A DNA stretch of 64,000 nt from Sarcocystis neurona (lineage: Eukaryota > Apicomplexa > Conoidasida > Eucoccidiorida > Sarcocystidae), in NCBI GenBank assembly GCA_000727475.1, contig KL647289.1, positions 4,902,019 through 4,966,018 on the forward strand. Reading direction: 5' to 3'. The stretch's first letter is position 1. Every line of letters starts with the position of its first letter. A program made the translations under genes and the position numbers. Under the pieces are notes generated by a model. It worked only from the letters and a program-made list of their open reading frames with translations. It searched no databases and was not told the DNA's origin. Below, piece by piece: positions 12,461 through 24,801 of this stretch.

Positions 12461-15430
12461 AAAGCAGCTGTTGCTTTTGCTTCTTCACTCTTTTAGTTGT
12501 TAATAATAAAGTTCAAGAGTGGCACCGCCAGCAGACGCATGATGTCCGCACGCCTCGGCAGAATCAGTCGCTGCTGCAGAGAATGGCCACAGGAGGCGAC
12601 CAGCAGAAGCTGCAACAGCCGAATAGTAGCACCCTCAGGAGAACAACAGCAGCAGTGTGAAGTACTGAGAGTGGAGGGAACCAGCATCACTAGCAGCAGC
12701 GGGCAGGGGTAAGTGGCAGCAGCCCCAGCAGGGAGCAGTGGCGACAGCAGCAGCGCAGGATGAAGAGGAGCAGCTTCAGAAGGTGGGAAGCCGAGAAAGA
12801 GCAGTAGATTGGAAGAACTATCAGAACAAGGACTACCGGCAGGAGTGGACCAGAAGAGCAGCATAAGAGGTGTACGCACTGCCGCATTTCCAGCAGCACC
12901 CCACAACGAATAAGACGCCAGCAGCAACACAGTCGCGGTGCAGCTGCAGGAACAGCGGTCTGAGGGCTGCGACGTCTTTGACGGTGTCTAATATTCAACA
13001 GTGACAGTGTGAGCAGCAGCTGCGGCAGCAGCACGGTAGGGGAAGTATGGAAGCTCATTAGCGGCATGTCCCAACAGCCATATGCCCAGTATTATTTGGT
13101 GGTTCTGCAGTGTTGCAGTGTGCAGCGCCCGGCGCAGTTGCACTAATAAACGGGCGCTACGCTGTACAATCGTTAGAGCAGCACATGGTATCTGCAGTCC
13201 CCCGTCCCTGCACTCATCTCCCTGTCGTTGCTGCTGCTGCTGCTGTAAGTGCTCCTTACGATTCTGCCGCGGCCGCGGACGCCGCGGCCGCTTATGCGGG
13301 CGCACTCGGATTGCGGGTAGCTCCTGGCGACTGCTGCCAGCTCTACAACTGGTGCCTGCCGCTGGTCGAGTTACAACCGAACTGCTCCCGCTGCCCTGCT
13401 GCAAGTAGCAATGTATTTCTGCCGCCACTATCTCGTTCCTCCTATTACCAGCGCCCCTCTTGCTGCTTGTCTGGTTCATTCGTGTCTGTCTAAGCTGTCG
13501 CTGGTGTTGCTATCATTGCGAGTCGTGCGGCAATCACGACCGGCTCTGCTGTTGGCGTCCGTACCACTCTCCGGTTGGCACGGGCGACGTGCCGCGGCCG
13601 CGGGGGCCGGCTCTTCTGCTGTTTTGCCAGACTGTCGTTGTCTGTACTGCTGCTGCCCCTGGCGCCCTTCCTTTTGGTGTTACTGTCGCCGCCCTCAGCG
13701 CCGCAGCACCAGCTGCCAACAAAAATGCAAGCTGTCCTCCTCCCGCTGCTCCTCCTCCTCCATATGCAGCTGTTGTTCCAGTGGCAGCTCCTCGAAGTGC
13801 ACTACTGCCGTCCCTGGTGTTGGTGATAGTGCCGCTGCCGCTATCCCTGCTGCGCCCTCACGCCGTGTGGCTGCTGTCTTCGTGATCTCGCCAAGTGCTG
13901 TTGCAGCTTCTCTACTGTAGTGATTGATCGCCACAATGTACGTCGTGCGTCAGTCCCTGCAGCTCATACAGCAACAGCAAAGCATCTCTGGTGTGGCTGC
14001 TGTAGCTTCTGCTTCCCAGCTGCCAAGCAGTGACACGAAGTCCGTACAGCGGACACCTTGGTGCCGTAGCAGCTGCCGCTGCAGATATAGCAGCGGCAGC
14101 AACAGCGGAAAGGTGCAATAGGAGGAGGATTAGCAGCACCCTGAGCCTCAGCAGCAGCAGTAGCAACAGCAAGGAGTCGTATGTGCTGTGCGACGGCGTC
14201 GCCGCCCTCAGCCTCGGCCAGCACCTTCGACTTCGGTGTACCACTTGTGGAAGGGGCTGCAGCGGAACACCGGGAAGCACGCAGCCGTGAGCGCTGTCTT
14301 CTTACGGTATCCCGTGCGCGAGCACCGCCGGCCTTACACGCTCAGCAGCAGGTGCCGCAGCAGACCGCCAACGCTCCTGCAGGAACAGCAAAAGTGCGAG
14401 AAAGTACCACCAGCACCAGCTGCAGTGGGGCTGCCGCAGTGACGCAGCAGCAGCAGAAGGGTCGTGAGTTCCTCCTGTGGACTGCCCGCTGTTCCTACTG
14501 GCAGTGCTGTAACTACTACGTTAGATGGGCTGCTGCTGCCGAGCTGCAGAGCTGCAGTCGGCAGGAGCCTGCTGGAGGCCAGCAAGGCACTACGAAAAAC
14601 ACATGGTGCCGGGAGTTGTCTTCCGGTGTAACGCCGGCAACACCCCAACAGCAGCGGCCACCCCGCAGCGCCGCAACATCCGCACACAAGCAATAGGACG
14701 GGAAGGAGCCGAGCACAGCAGCGGCCGCACTGTCTGAAGAAGCACCAGCGCAGCAGCAGCACAACTCCCGGTAGTACAAGCAGTTTTCCCCTACCAAGAA
14801 TAGCATCACCGGCAGCGGTCGTCGTAGCAGGGGTTCAGCCGCACCCGTGGCAGCGGTACGGCAACAGCCGCCCCGGTGCAGTTACAGAGGAAAGACGTGA
14901 GAAGCAGCAGCGCGCGGGCGCGCAGCTCGAATAGCAGGAACCGAGGCACAGCAAAAGTAAGGAGATGCGGGACGAAGCAGCAGGAATGGTAGGTGGTGCA
15001 GCAGCAAGTGCAGCCGCGGCCAGGCCTCCGATCCACTCAGAAGAGCTGTTGCTCTTCTGCAACAGCAGTGCGCAGCGCAGCGGCCACCACAGCACGAACT
15101 TCGGTTCGACGGCAGTAACCAGCAACCAACCCCACGAGTAACACCGGTTGCCATCGGAGGAGGAGGGGCCGCCAGCGTACGCAGAGTAGTATTAGCTGAG
15201 GAGGGGGAGTGGGAGATGAGGTGCTGCTGCGTAGTTTTTGGCGAGGCGCCCGCCTGGTGATATTTCGCACCGCAGCAGTCGGAGCGCGGGTGGGCCCAGC
15301 ACTGGGGGAGCGACAGCAAAGTAGTAGTGGAAGTAGGAGCCGCTGCACAAGCACCGGCACCAGGTGCAGCACCGCGTACACCGGGAGGAGGAGGGCCGGC
15401 AGTCCAGCGTCTAGAAGGGAAGCACCGGTG
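12460..15430. repeat. CAG/CTG triplet-rich block without a consistent frame
   Basis: Interrupted CAG, GCA, AGC and CTG, GCT, TGC runs cover about 3 kb. The strand bias switches: CAG-type on the plus strand at 12.5-13.0 kb, CTG-type at 13.2-13.9 kb, CAG-type again from about 14.3 kb. The open frames found on all six frames are no longer than triplet composition alone would give, and none carries a motif. Two GC-rich palindromic spots stand out, around 13265-13292 (nested GCCGCGGCCGC) and 13592-13610. It could be a decayed gene, introns of an unrecognised gene, or repeat-only spacer. Confidence 0.6.
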
Positions 15431-15925
15431 AAGTGGCGAGTTAGATAAAAACGTAGAGAAGACAATTTTCCCAGTGACGCGCGCGAGTTGTCCCTGCTTC
15501 TTCTGGGTGTGACATTCCTTCAGTGCCGTGCTGCTATGCGCGAGGCTGCAGCGTTACGGCCCCGGCGTCCGTTGAATACATTTAGAGGAGGAGGAAGAGA
15601 AGAGGAGAAAGAAGAGGGGAGGAGCGGGAACAGGGAGACAGCAGCTGTAGGCGCCACATTACTAAACCCGAAGGAGCAACAGCATTTGTACCAAAGTGGT
15701 GGACGAAGGGGAGGAAAGAGGAAGAGCGAGGGGGAGTGGAGGGAAGGAGGGGTATGTTGAGGAAGACGAGGGGAAACAGCGACCGTTCACCGCACAGCGG
15801 CGCTCAGTGCCTTCCTCCGCTCGGAGCCGTTATTGAAAATACGGAAAATCCCCAAGACGACGCGCAGGCGACCTTGTGTATCGCGCAGCGCATTAGCGTC
15901 GAGCCGTCGTTTGCCACACTTCTGC

Positions 15926-15968
15926 GGTGTACGTACACCTCTGACGCTTCGGCCGGCGTACGTACACC
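15926..15968. repeat. Paired palindromes GGTGTACGTACACC
   Basis: A perfect 14-base palindrome at 15926-15939 is followed by a one-mismatch copy at 15955-15968, 29 bases apart from start to start. Both centre on GTACGTAC. A related copy with one change lies at 17167-17180. Function unknown; ApiAP2 factors of apicomplexans often bind short palindromes, so a regulatory role is possible but unproven. Confidence 0.5.
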
Positions 15969-17461
15969 GCACGATCGACCGAAAGCCTCGAGTGAATTGA
16001 CATTCACTTCCCTAGCGGCAGCGAGACAAGTGTTCTTGTCCTTTACGTAGTATCTCTCGTCAGTCCGCGCATCTTCGCCTCTCTCCCGTCCAGTACTACC
16101 GCCACCTCCTGAAGACGAGCGTCCTCGCGCAAAAGCCGTGCGCTTCTCCTCCAGCCCGTTCGCCCACTGCTGCCGCTGTAGCGCATTCGCGCTGCTTTCC
16201 TCCCCGGCTGTGTTGTAGCAGCCAGCCGCGGAGGCGACTCGTTTTTTCTCTCCAGCACGCAGCACATTTGTCTTTAACCGACCCCCCCCTCCCCGCGTGC
16301 TGCCTCCCGCCCCCGAGACCCCACACTTCCGCAAACCAGCCAGGTAGGTCACTCTGCCGGCGGAGCGGTTCGCCTCGCCGAAGCGGCCCTCTTGCCGCGC
16401 TTTGATTTTCTTGTGAGGAAGTAACAAAGAGAACCCCAGACTCCACCACTTCGTAAATAATTCGGGTGACACTCACGCGGCATCCTGCTGTTGTCGACCT
16501 GCTGCGTGACACCTCGGACCGCGCACTGCCCCGTGCCTTACAGTCCACAGCTACCGATTCTTCATGGCTGTGCTCCTCCCGCCGCTGCCACAGCACCTGG
16601 CCTCGTCCTCTGGCCGCGGCACTTGTCGCCTTTTTGCTGCGAAACGGGAAGCGTTGTTGCAGCGTCGCAGCCGTGGTGGAAGTGCCTTTTCCATCCGGCA
16701 GCAGCAGCAACGGTCACAGCTGCAGGTACAAGGCAACGATTGCACAGCAGCTGTGGGGTGGATCACGTTTGGTCGCACGTGTGACGACCACAAAAGACGA
16801 AAAACAGTGCGTATTTTTCGTTGAAAGGAGTCTTACCGACCGCGCCCGCATGGGGGACACAGGAGCAGTATACGTCTGTGTCTACACTTATCTTCGCATA
16901 GATTCAACCGCGGGTCTAGTATTTCCCGATGCCCACGAGTGTCAGTGGAACAAGAAGCGGGTGCGTTTGTGTACTGCACGCATACGGGCGTGACAGTGTG
17001 TGTACGAAGACGCACACGGTAGGCCTGCAGTCTCGTACCTGCTGCTGTGCGCAGAGCAAGAAAAGACAGGAACGCAGCTCTTTCACTTCTTTCTGAGGTG
17101 TACATGCACGGCAAGTCACCACAGAACAGGCGCGTGCCGAACAAGATTCGATGGGCACAGGATTGTGGTCTACGTACACCCGCTGACACGTGCGACTTCG
17201 CTTTGTCTATGAAAGCAGCGACGCAGGAATTTTTACGAACATTTTTTATGTTACCTCTTGGTTCACGTGTATATGTGTGTATGCGTGGCTACACACATAA
17301 ATCCATGCGTGTATGTACACGTGTATATATGTGTACGTACCTTATATGAAAAATATCTGTGGTTGTGATGAGGAGCAGAGGTAAGAAGGAACCCTTGCGT
17401 AGAACTGTGTGCGTCGTGTGTATTCTCCCACGCCCCTGCGTTGAGGAAGAAATGGAGGAAC

Positions 17462-17477
17462 AGGTGTACGTACACCT
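17462..17477. repeat. 16-base perfect palindrome AGGTGTACGTACACCT
   Basis: This copy extends the 14-base core of 15926-15939 by one matching base pair on each side. It lies about 860 bases upstream of the CELF-like start codon. Confidence 0.5.
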
Positions 17478-18333
17478 AGACTATGTCGTGTTTTATTTAG
17501 AGCTTTATGTACTGCTCTAGCAGAAAAAGCAGCGTCTCTCTTACACTTCTTTTTAGCCGTGAGGCACACATGCGCGACGTTTGCCGTGTGCGTAGGGTTG
17601 TATGTAATAAATGTGTCCGTGGAAGCTGCAGGAAAAATAGGTCTATTTCTGTGCATGCATATGTGTATGTGTGTGTCTTTGTGGCTGATAGGACTGTTTG
17701 ACGGCATCATTAATGTAGTACAGAACGCGTATCTTCGCGAGCGCGTCTCGTGGGACACTGTGAGCCTTGTCTAGGTGTCTGGACACCGGGGAAACCGTCT
17801 TGCATGCAAGCGCGCGTGCGTCGTACTTCAGGATTTAACTGAAGCAGCAAGGTTATCGTGACGTCACCTTGCTGTGTGGGTGCTACCGCTGCTGCTGTGT
17901 TGGCGCAGTTCGTGCTGCAGGGGCGTACTCGTTTCGCGCCGCGCTTGCGGTGCTGCCCCGGCAGAAGAAGAGCCGCTTTGCTTCACCAGCAGCAGCGCAC
18001 TCGAAGAAGACGCTCGAGAAGCACTGGACGAGTGCTGCGGTTCTTGCCGGGGCGTGATGCTCGGGACTTCAAGACTGACGCTGTTGCTGCGGCCGCTTAC
18101 GTGGTGATCGCGCGTGTGCTTCTTTGAACGGCTGCAGAGCCGCTGTTGCTGCTGCGGAACACGTGTCTGCTGGGTGGGAGCGGCGCTGCTGGTGCTGCTA
18201 CGGCGTCGTCTTCGCGCTTTTGCTGCTGCTTGTGCCGCTCTGGGTCGCGTGCGGTGCGACCGCTGGACGAGAGTGTTTTCGTCCATTTTCCCGTATTTCC
18301 CTGGGCCGCCACTTGCTGCTGCTGTGAGAAGAG

Positions 18334-21300
18334 ATGGAATCGCTGGGCGCTGCGAGCAACACGCGGGTCGGCTGCGGTGTTCAAACGCTCGACGGAGGAG
18401 GGAAGGGACGAGCCGCAGCTGCAGGACACACTGCCGTCGCGGTTCCTCTCTCGAGTGAATCGACGGACGCGTGCTCCCAAGGTTCCAGCAGCAGCAGCAG
18501 CACGCGTGCTGCAGCAACAGCAGCAGCAGAACAGGCAGCAGTCCTGGGAGGCGGCAGCGACCGCTGCGGCTACTCTGCAGCTGGGGTGGGTGCCGCCGGG
18601 GCTGCGTCCCCTGCTCCGGGTGGGGCGATCCGGCTGCAAGTGTGCGCCAACAGCAGCAGCACGAACAGCAGCGGCGGCAGTCACCTGAAGAAGGAAGCAC
18701 TGGAGCACTGCGACCCTCTTGTGAGAGCAGGAGGCGGTTGTGGGGAAGAAGCCGCTGCAGCGGAAGAAGACCTGGTGGACAGCAGCAGCAGCAGCCGAAG
18801 ACAAGTCGAGGGAGGAAATGCGGAGGGCAGCAGTAGCAGCAGCTCGTCGAACCCGGGCAGCAGCGCGGGAGCAGCACCGGCGAGTTTGGCTGCAGCAGGT
18901 GGGGAGCTCAACTGCAACCCTGCCGCAGCGAGAGATGTGCCTGCAGAAGCTGCTGCTGTTGCGGCTTCCTCGTCTGCGGCCGTGTGCCCCGCAGAGTCGC
19001 AGCGGACCGCAACGCCGCCCACAGGGGTGGGGGGGAGCGGCGCCGCAGACGTCCCTCCTCCTACGACAGACGTTGCTACTGCAGCAGCTTCAGGACCGCC
19101 AGGCGCAGCAGGGACGGGGGCCAGGCCTGCATCAGGAGGAGAAGGAGGAAGCGGATCTCCGCCTTCCTCGCCAGCAACGTCGGGGGCAGGAAGAGGCGGG
19201 TGCATGCAGCCGCAGCCGCAGCAGCGGCTTCGCGCAGGGGACGGCCCCACAACCACAGCAGGAGGCGCGCAGCCGCTGCCGCAGCAGCAGCTTCACCACC
19301 TGGCGCAACAGCAGCAGCAGCAGCTCCAGCAGCAGCACGCGGTGGGACACAACGCACCGTTAGTCGAAGTGAAACTCTTTGTAGGCAGAGTGCCTCCTTC
19401 TTTTGATGAAGAGCGAGTTCGCCAAATCTTCTCCGAATTCGGGGAAGTTCGAGAAGTTGCCATTATCAGAGACAAACAAACCAACAAACACAAGAGCTCT
19501 GCATTTGTTAAAATGGGTGAGGCTTGCTCAACGTCTTCTTTGTTTTCCTCTCTGCGCGCCCGTCTCAAAATACCGTGTTGTGCTGCTGCTGGTGGGACGG
19601 CTGCTGGTGCTCTCCCCAGGTTTGCTGCTGCTGTTCTCTCAGGCCGCCGCTGCTGCTCTCCAGACGTCCTGCTGCTGTTCAAAATTCCTGCTGCTGCCGT
19701 CCAAGGTTGCTGCTGCTCGTATGCCCGGTATCACGCTGTCTTATGTACCACCCCCACTGTTGCTGCTGCTTTTGAGAAGGTTTTGTTGCCTTGGCGCTCG
19801 CGCGTCTGCCCCGTGCTGCTGCGGCTGCAAAATGCCATTCCTCCAGCGGGCCAGTTCGTTAAGTCTGGTGCTGCTGCAGTGCGGCACCGCGGCTTCTTTG
19901 CTGCTGTCGTCCATTCTCTCCTCATACTTTGTCGTGAAGCTGCAGCTACGTGCTGCCGCTGCTGCGTACTGCTGCTGCTGCACCTGCACCTGGGCCCCAC
20001 GGCTTCAATGACGGGACTAAAGTACCAGTGGTACTGGTACTTCTGCAGAGGATGCTGCCGATACGGGAAGAGGAGGGCTCTCTCGTTCTCTCCAGGTGTT
20101 CGCATAAGCATACATTCATGCGAGGTCTATCCATGTACATAAGGATGTATCTGTGTATATGTAGTAGGTGTTTGTATATATCTGGATGGCATGTGCATGT
20201 GGGTGCCAGTAGTAATAGATTCTACGTGCGTGCGTGTGGAGATGCGTACACGCGGATCATGATTTTATATGTGTCAGTGTATGTGTATAAGTTTTTGTTC
20301 GTGTCTGTTTAACTGTATATGTATATATTTGTATTTCTGTTTCTTCCTACATATTAGTCTATACTTTTCTGTCTTCCTCTACATACCTACATGTGCCGGA
20401 CCGTATGTTTTCCGCGAGAGAGGACACACGCCTTCAGAATTTAGGCGTCTGTTCTGGGTCTGTGTTTTCTCTGTGTAATGTGCAGAAAGACGTGCGTGCG
20501 CGGCTGCACCAAGGAAAAGCGTGATCAAGCGCTCGCATCTCTCTCTCGCTATATATATATATATATATGTGCGTACGTATGTATATGGGGAAATGTGTCA
20601 CATATACGCGTATGTGTGCTGGTTGTTTCTCTCCCCTCCGGGTTGCTGCGGCATCTTTTGTTGTTGAAACGAGTGCTGATCCTCGCCTTTTCTCTTCGTT
20701 TCTTTGGACACGCCTCTGCAAACACCCGTCGTAGGAGAATTCGCCACTGCGGAAGTTTCGACACAGAACATGCTGGGGGACTCGGGCGTGTCTTTGCTGC
20801 TCGTGTATCTTGTTTGCTGCCGCTGCTGCTGTGCTTCTGCGGTGGTAGGGTCGCTGGCGTGGGCAGACAGCTGCATTCGTGCTCTCCACGGGAGCCGCAT
20901 GTTGGACCCGGCGCTTGGACCGATGATGGTACGTTACGCGACGGGAGAAGCGGAGCGTCTCGGACTGCACCAGCAGCACGTCCAGCAGCAACAGCGGCTG
21001 CAGCACCCCGCCCAACACCGGCGCATGCTGCAGCACCAGCAACAGCGCGGTGGGGAGGGGGGAGCGGCGTCGGCGGTGGGGACGGAGGTGCTGCAGCCGG
21101 AGCACCAGCTGCAGCAGCAGGAGCAGATGGTGAAGTTGTTCGTCGGCAGCATCCCGCGGCACATGATGGAGGAGGAGCTGCAGCAATTCTTCGATCTCTA
21201 CGGCGCAGTGCAGGAAGTTATTATTATCCGGGACAGCAGCAGCGGCAGCAGCAGGGGCTGTGCCTTTGTCAAATATCGGTTCAAAGAGGAAGCGCTTCAC

Positions 21301-24300
21301 GCCATTCGTAGTCTTCATGCACGCCACGTATTTGAAGGATGCTCCCGTCCTGTCGAAGTTCGCTTTGCAGAGAGTCGCGCCCAGCGACATAACACTTCTC
21401 ACAATTACAGGGGAGGTGAGAATCTCTTTACCCTCCTCTCCCAAACTTCCCCAGGCGCCTGACAATGTGCCACTGTGGATGCAAACTACAAGGAGGACAC
21501 CTGCGTTGTCTCTAGATCTCTTGACATGCGGTAGATACACACCTGTATGAGTATTACATGTGCCCGTATATATATACATATATAGTCTACCTTTGTGCGT
21601 GTGGTCGACCGTATATTATATAGAGAGAGTGTGTATGTAGGGGTGTGTGTGTGTGTATACATAGACTACCTGTACGTGTGTCTTCCACGAGCATGTATAT
21701 ATGTGTGTATATGTGTGTAGTGCATATGAACTACCTGTGTGTGTGTGTGTTCTTTTATATATTTTGATCCTCTTTCTCCTCTCTCGTGTGAGTGTACAGA
21801 TCGTAAGCTTGCGGTTTCTCAATCTGCAGATCGCCCTGTGTAGGGGTGGCCCCCACATATGTGGGCGGCTACGTTCCTCATGAAATATATATCTATGTCT
21901 ACGGGCACGTGTGTAGCACAGCCGTAGCTGTTCTCCCGCGTTGGGAAGTGGGTAGAGGAGTATGCTCAGGTGGATGTGTACCCAAGGAGAAGGAGAGGCG
22001 CACGCGCTGAGACAACTGGGAAGGGTATAATTTTGAAGCGTTGCTGATGTGGACCTGCGTATATGTAGGAGAATGCTCGAGGGTCGGACGTACTACGAGT
22101 GCGATCCAAGGGGAAATGCCAATGTGGACAAACGTCACGTGCTTCTGTGTTTGTGCGTAGACGCAGAGAGGGAGAAGGGTAGAGAGAGAGACACTGCTGT
22201 ACGTATGTTTAGTTACATTGTGTGTGTAATATGCCTGTAGACTTCTGCATTTACGTGTGTATATGTATGTATGTAGCGGAGAGCAGAGGAGTACAGAGGG
22301 TTATTTTAGTACGTCGTTGTAGGTAGCAGCAGTGTACGTAATTTGTATAGGGAGTTCTGAATTCAGGCGTCGATATATATATATAAATATATACGTATGC
22401 ACGTGGGTGTACATGTTTTTGCTCATGACTTGTAGCGCCAGTGATGATACCGCTGCTGCTGTTGGACAGTTTGTTCGGGCGCGGGGAGTCGGTGCTGTCG
22501 TGCGGTAGCCACCCCTCGTGCTGCATGCGTGGTGGCGACTTTCTGAACGACGCTCTGCGTCTCGCGCCCTCGTCTTGCTGCAGCGGATACTGCTGCTGCT
22601 TTGCTTGGGCGGTCCGGTATTTTGCCGCAGTTCCGACTGCTGTGCTCTTGGGGTATCCACCTACCTGCGTCTGGCGCTTTTCAGACCTTCCGGTAGCCGC
22701 TGGTGTGTCGTCGTGTCCACTGCTGCTGCTGACACTTGTCCACTGCCGCCCTGTCGCGATGTGTTTTCTCCACCTGCGACTCCTTCGTCTTTGCCGCTGT
22801 GACCGCATTTGTCGCTGCTGCTGCTGCTCTGTGTTACTGTTGCTTCCTTGTGTGCTTCGCTTCCATGTCTACCAGGAACGCGTTTGCTGTGCGTTCTTTG
22901 CTGCCGCGTCTCTGGGGCCCCCGGCGCGCTGCCCGGTGCTGGTGTTCCTGCATGTGTTCTACGGTTGCTGCTGCGTTCAACCGTGTGCTGCTGCTTTGCA
23001 GGAATGGAAGGCGGTGCGTGGGGCGGCGGCGGGATGCTGCGGGGAGGAGGCGGGCGTGGACAACAGCAGCACCATCACCACCATTTGCACAGTGCTACTG
23101 CTGCAGGAGGAGGGGGGCCGCTGGCAGCTGCAGCAGCAGTGGCAGCAGCAGCAGCTGCTGCTGCAGGTAGCAACACGCACCCGAGGCAGGCAGGACCGTG
23201 GAAAGAATACTTTGCGCCAGATGGACGGCCGTACTACCACAACGAACTGGCAAACATCACGACGTGGGAGCGTCCGCCGGAGTTTGATATGCTTCCCCCC
23301 CCGCTTGCGACAATGCTCGTGCCGGCTGCAGCCGCAGGCTGTCCCGCAGCAGCAGGCTGTCCGGCGGCAGCAGCGGCAGGGTATGGACCCGCAGCTGCTG
23401 GAGGAGCAGGAGGAGGAGCATGCGGAAACGGAGGAGGAGGAGGAGGTCGCGGAGGAGGAGGAGGAGCGGGTGCGAGCAACGCTGTTGTTGCGGCTGCTCG
23501 GATGGGGATGGTGCCACAGCAGCAGCAGCTGCACCACCACCACTTCAGAAGTGGTGGTGGAGGAGGAGGAGGAGAGACAGCAGGACCGCCGGGAGCGAAC
23601 GTGTTTGTTTTCCACATCCCCAACGAGTGGGGGAGAGCGGATCTCCTGCATACGTTTGGGGGCTTCGGCCGCATTGTCTCATGTCACGTCGCGGTAGATA
23701 AATTGAACAACAGAAACCGCGGCTTTGCATTTGTGAGTTACGATAACATTCAGTCAGCTGCGCACGCAGTGAACCGCATGAATGGTTGCGTGGCCGGGGG
23801 GAAGAGACTGAACGTATCTATAAAGAAGGGAGAGGAACACCACGTGCAGCATTTGCTGCAGCACTTCCATCGCTCTGCTGGTGGTGCTCCCGGAGGAGGC
23901 GGAGGAGGAGCGACCGGAGGCGGAGGTGGTGGTGCCGTTGGTACTGGGACGATTGCAGGAGGAGGAGGGGGCGGGCTGTATCCCCAGCAGCAACAGAATC
24001 AGCACGGCGGCAGCCGAGGCGGCGGCGCTGCAACGGCTGCAGGAGGGGGAGGAGGCGGGAAGAGTGGAGCGGGAGTGACAGCAAACGGCAGTGCCGCAGC
24101 TGGCGGTGGAACAGCAGCAGGAGGCAGCGCTGCCGGAGGTTTCACTCCCGGTGCTGCTGCAGGAGGAGGAGGGGGAGGCTATGCGACTTCATCCGGCGTG
24201 CACGCAGCAGCCAACGGAGACAACGGCTTGGGGAATGTGCCACATATGAATGAGCAGCAGCAGCAGCAACACATGCATCACCACAGACACCACCTGCAGC

Positions 24301-24801
24301 AACACGCGCACCACCACCATCACGTGGGAGGAGCAGCAGCTGGATCGCCGTTAGCTGCAACTGCCCACCACACGCTCGCAGGAGTTCCTGCAACAGCAGG
24401 AGGGGCAGCAGCAGCAGGGTCCTCCCCGGCTGCAGCGTTGATGAGCCTCCACCACCATCACCACCATCACAACATGGTGGCTGCTGCCGCAGCTGTAGCT
24501 GCGGCGGCGGCTGCTGCTGAGCAGCAGCACCAGCAGCAGCGTGCTGCAGCAGCAGGAAGTCCTGGCGCTGGGGGGGGCGCGGCAGCTGCAGCATGGACTT
24601 GCAGCCTTAGGAGGAGGAGTGTCAAGCGCTTCTCCGGGAGGCGGAGGAAACGGGTACGGGCGCAGCAGCCACCAGCAGCAGCAGTGGGCCGGCAACTGTG
24701 GAACAACGAATTCTACGGCTGCGTACGCAGTAGACGCCCAGAGTCCCGGCTACGCTACCACGGCCGCCCCTGCTCCAGGACAGCGGTTCAATCCTTACTG
24801 A
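18334..24801 (+). CDS. CELF/Bruno-like RNA-binding protein, RRM-RRM-WW-RRM
   Basis: Complete gene, about 1180 residues. Exons: 18334-19516, 20849-21415 and 23002-24801, both introns GT-AG in phase 1. The ATG has an in-frame TGA nine bases upstream. The Ala/Ser/Gly-rich N-terminus (about 345 residues) is followed by RRM1 (about 346-420; RNP2 LFVGRV, RNP1 KSSAFVKM), RRM2 (489-567; LFVGSI, RGCAFVKY), a WW domain (about 648-680; GPWKEYFAPDGRPYYHNELA, then TTWERPP) and RRM3 (784-861; VFVFHI, RGFAFVSY). RRM1 is split by intron 1 just after RNP1. Gly-rich linkers and several poly-His runs follow RRM3. CELF proteins bind U/GU-rich RNA in splicing, translation and decay; the WW domain should bind proline-rich partners, as in plant FCA. 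The frame must shift once: in the raw sequence it runs to 25106 as Arg-rich sequence, whereas dropping one base in the eight G at 24570-24577 restores a Gly/Gln/Ala-rich end closing with RFNPY at TGA 24799-24801. Confidence 0.88.
19517..20848 (+). other. Intron 1 of the CELF-like gene
   Basis: Starts GGTGAGG after ATGG and ends GTGGTAG before GGTCGCTGG. The first half is CTG/TGC-rich and happens to stay open in frame with exon 1 to 20142; the RRM1 homology stops at the donor and resumes at 20849 with SLAWADSCIRALHGSRML, so the read-through is not used. The second half is AT-rich with a TA microsatellite at 20550-20569. Confidence 0.75.
21416..23001 (+). other. Intron 2 of the CELF-like gene
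   Basis: Donor GGGAG|GTGAGAA and acceptor GCTTTGCAG|GAATGG, in phase 1 like intron 1. It holds GT-rich microsatellites (about 21640-21760) and a CTG-rich 3' half (22441-23000) whose long Leu/Cys frames are composition effects. Confidence 0.7.

Larger units (their letters stand above)
15431..18333. other. 5' flank of the CELF-like gene, with purine tract and palindromes
   Basis: A short GA-rich tract lies at 15580-15780. A 222-codon minus-strand frame (15804-16472) and several plus frames are open, but none has a recognisable domain. The region holds several near-copies of a GTACGTAC-centred palindrome (given separately). From 17870 to 18330 it becomes CTG-rich, reading as Cys/Leu/Ala in plus frames, directly before the ATG of the CELF-like gene. 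The likely promoter and 5' UTR of that gene fall here. Confidence 0.4.

Noticed and set aside
17864..18877. 337-codon minus frame upstream of and into the CELF-like gene
   Set aside because: It overlaps exon 1 antisense, is Ser/Arg/Cys/Pro-rich from triplets and has no domain.
20434..21579. 381-codon minus frame over exon 2 of the CELF-like gene
   Set aside because: It is antisense to a clear RRM domain; its composition is the complement of that exon and the intron.
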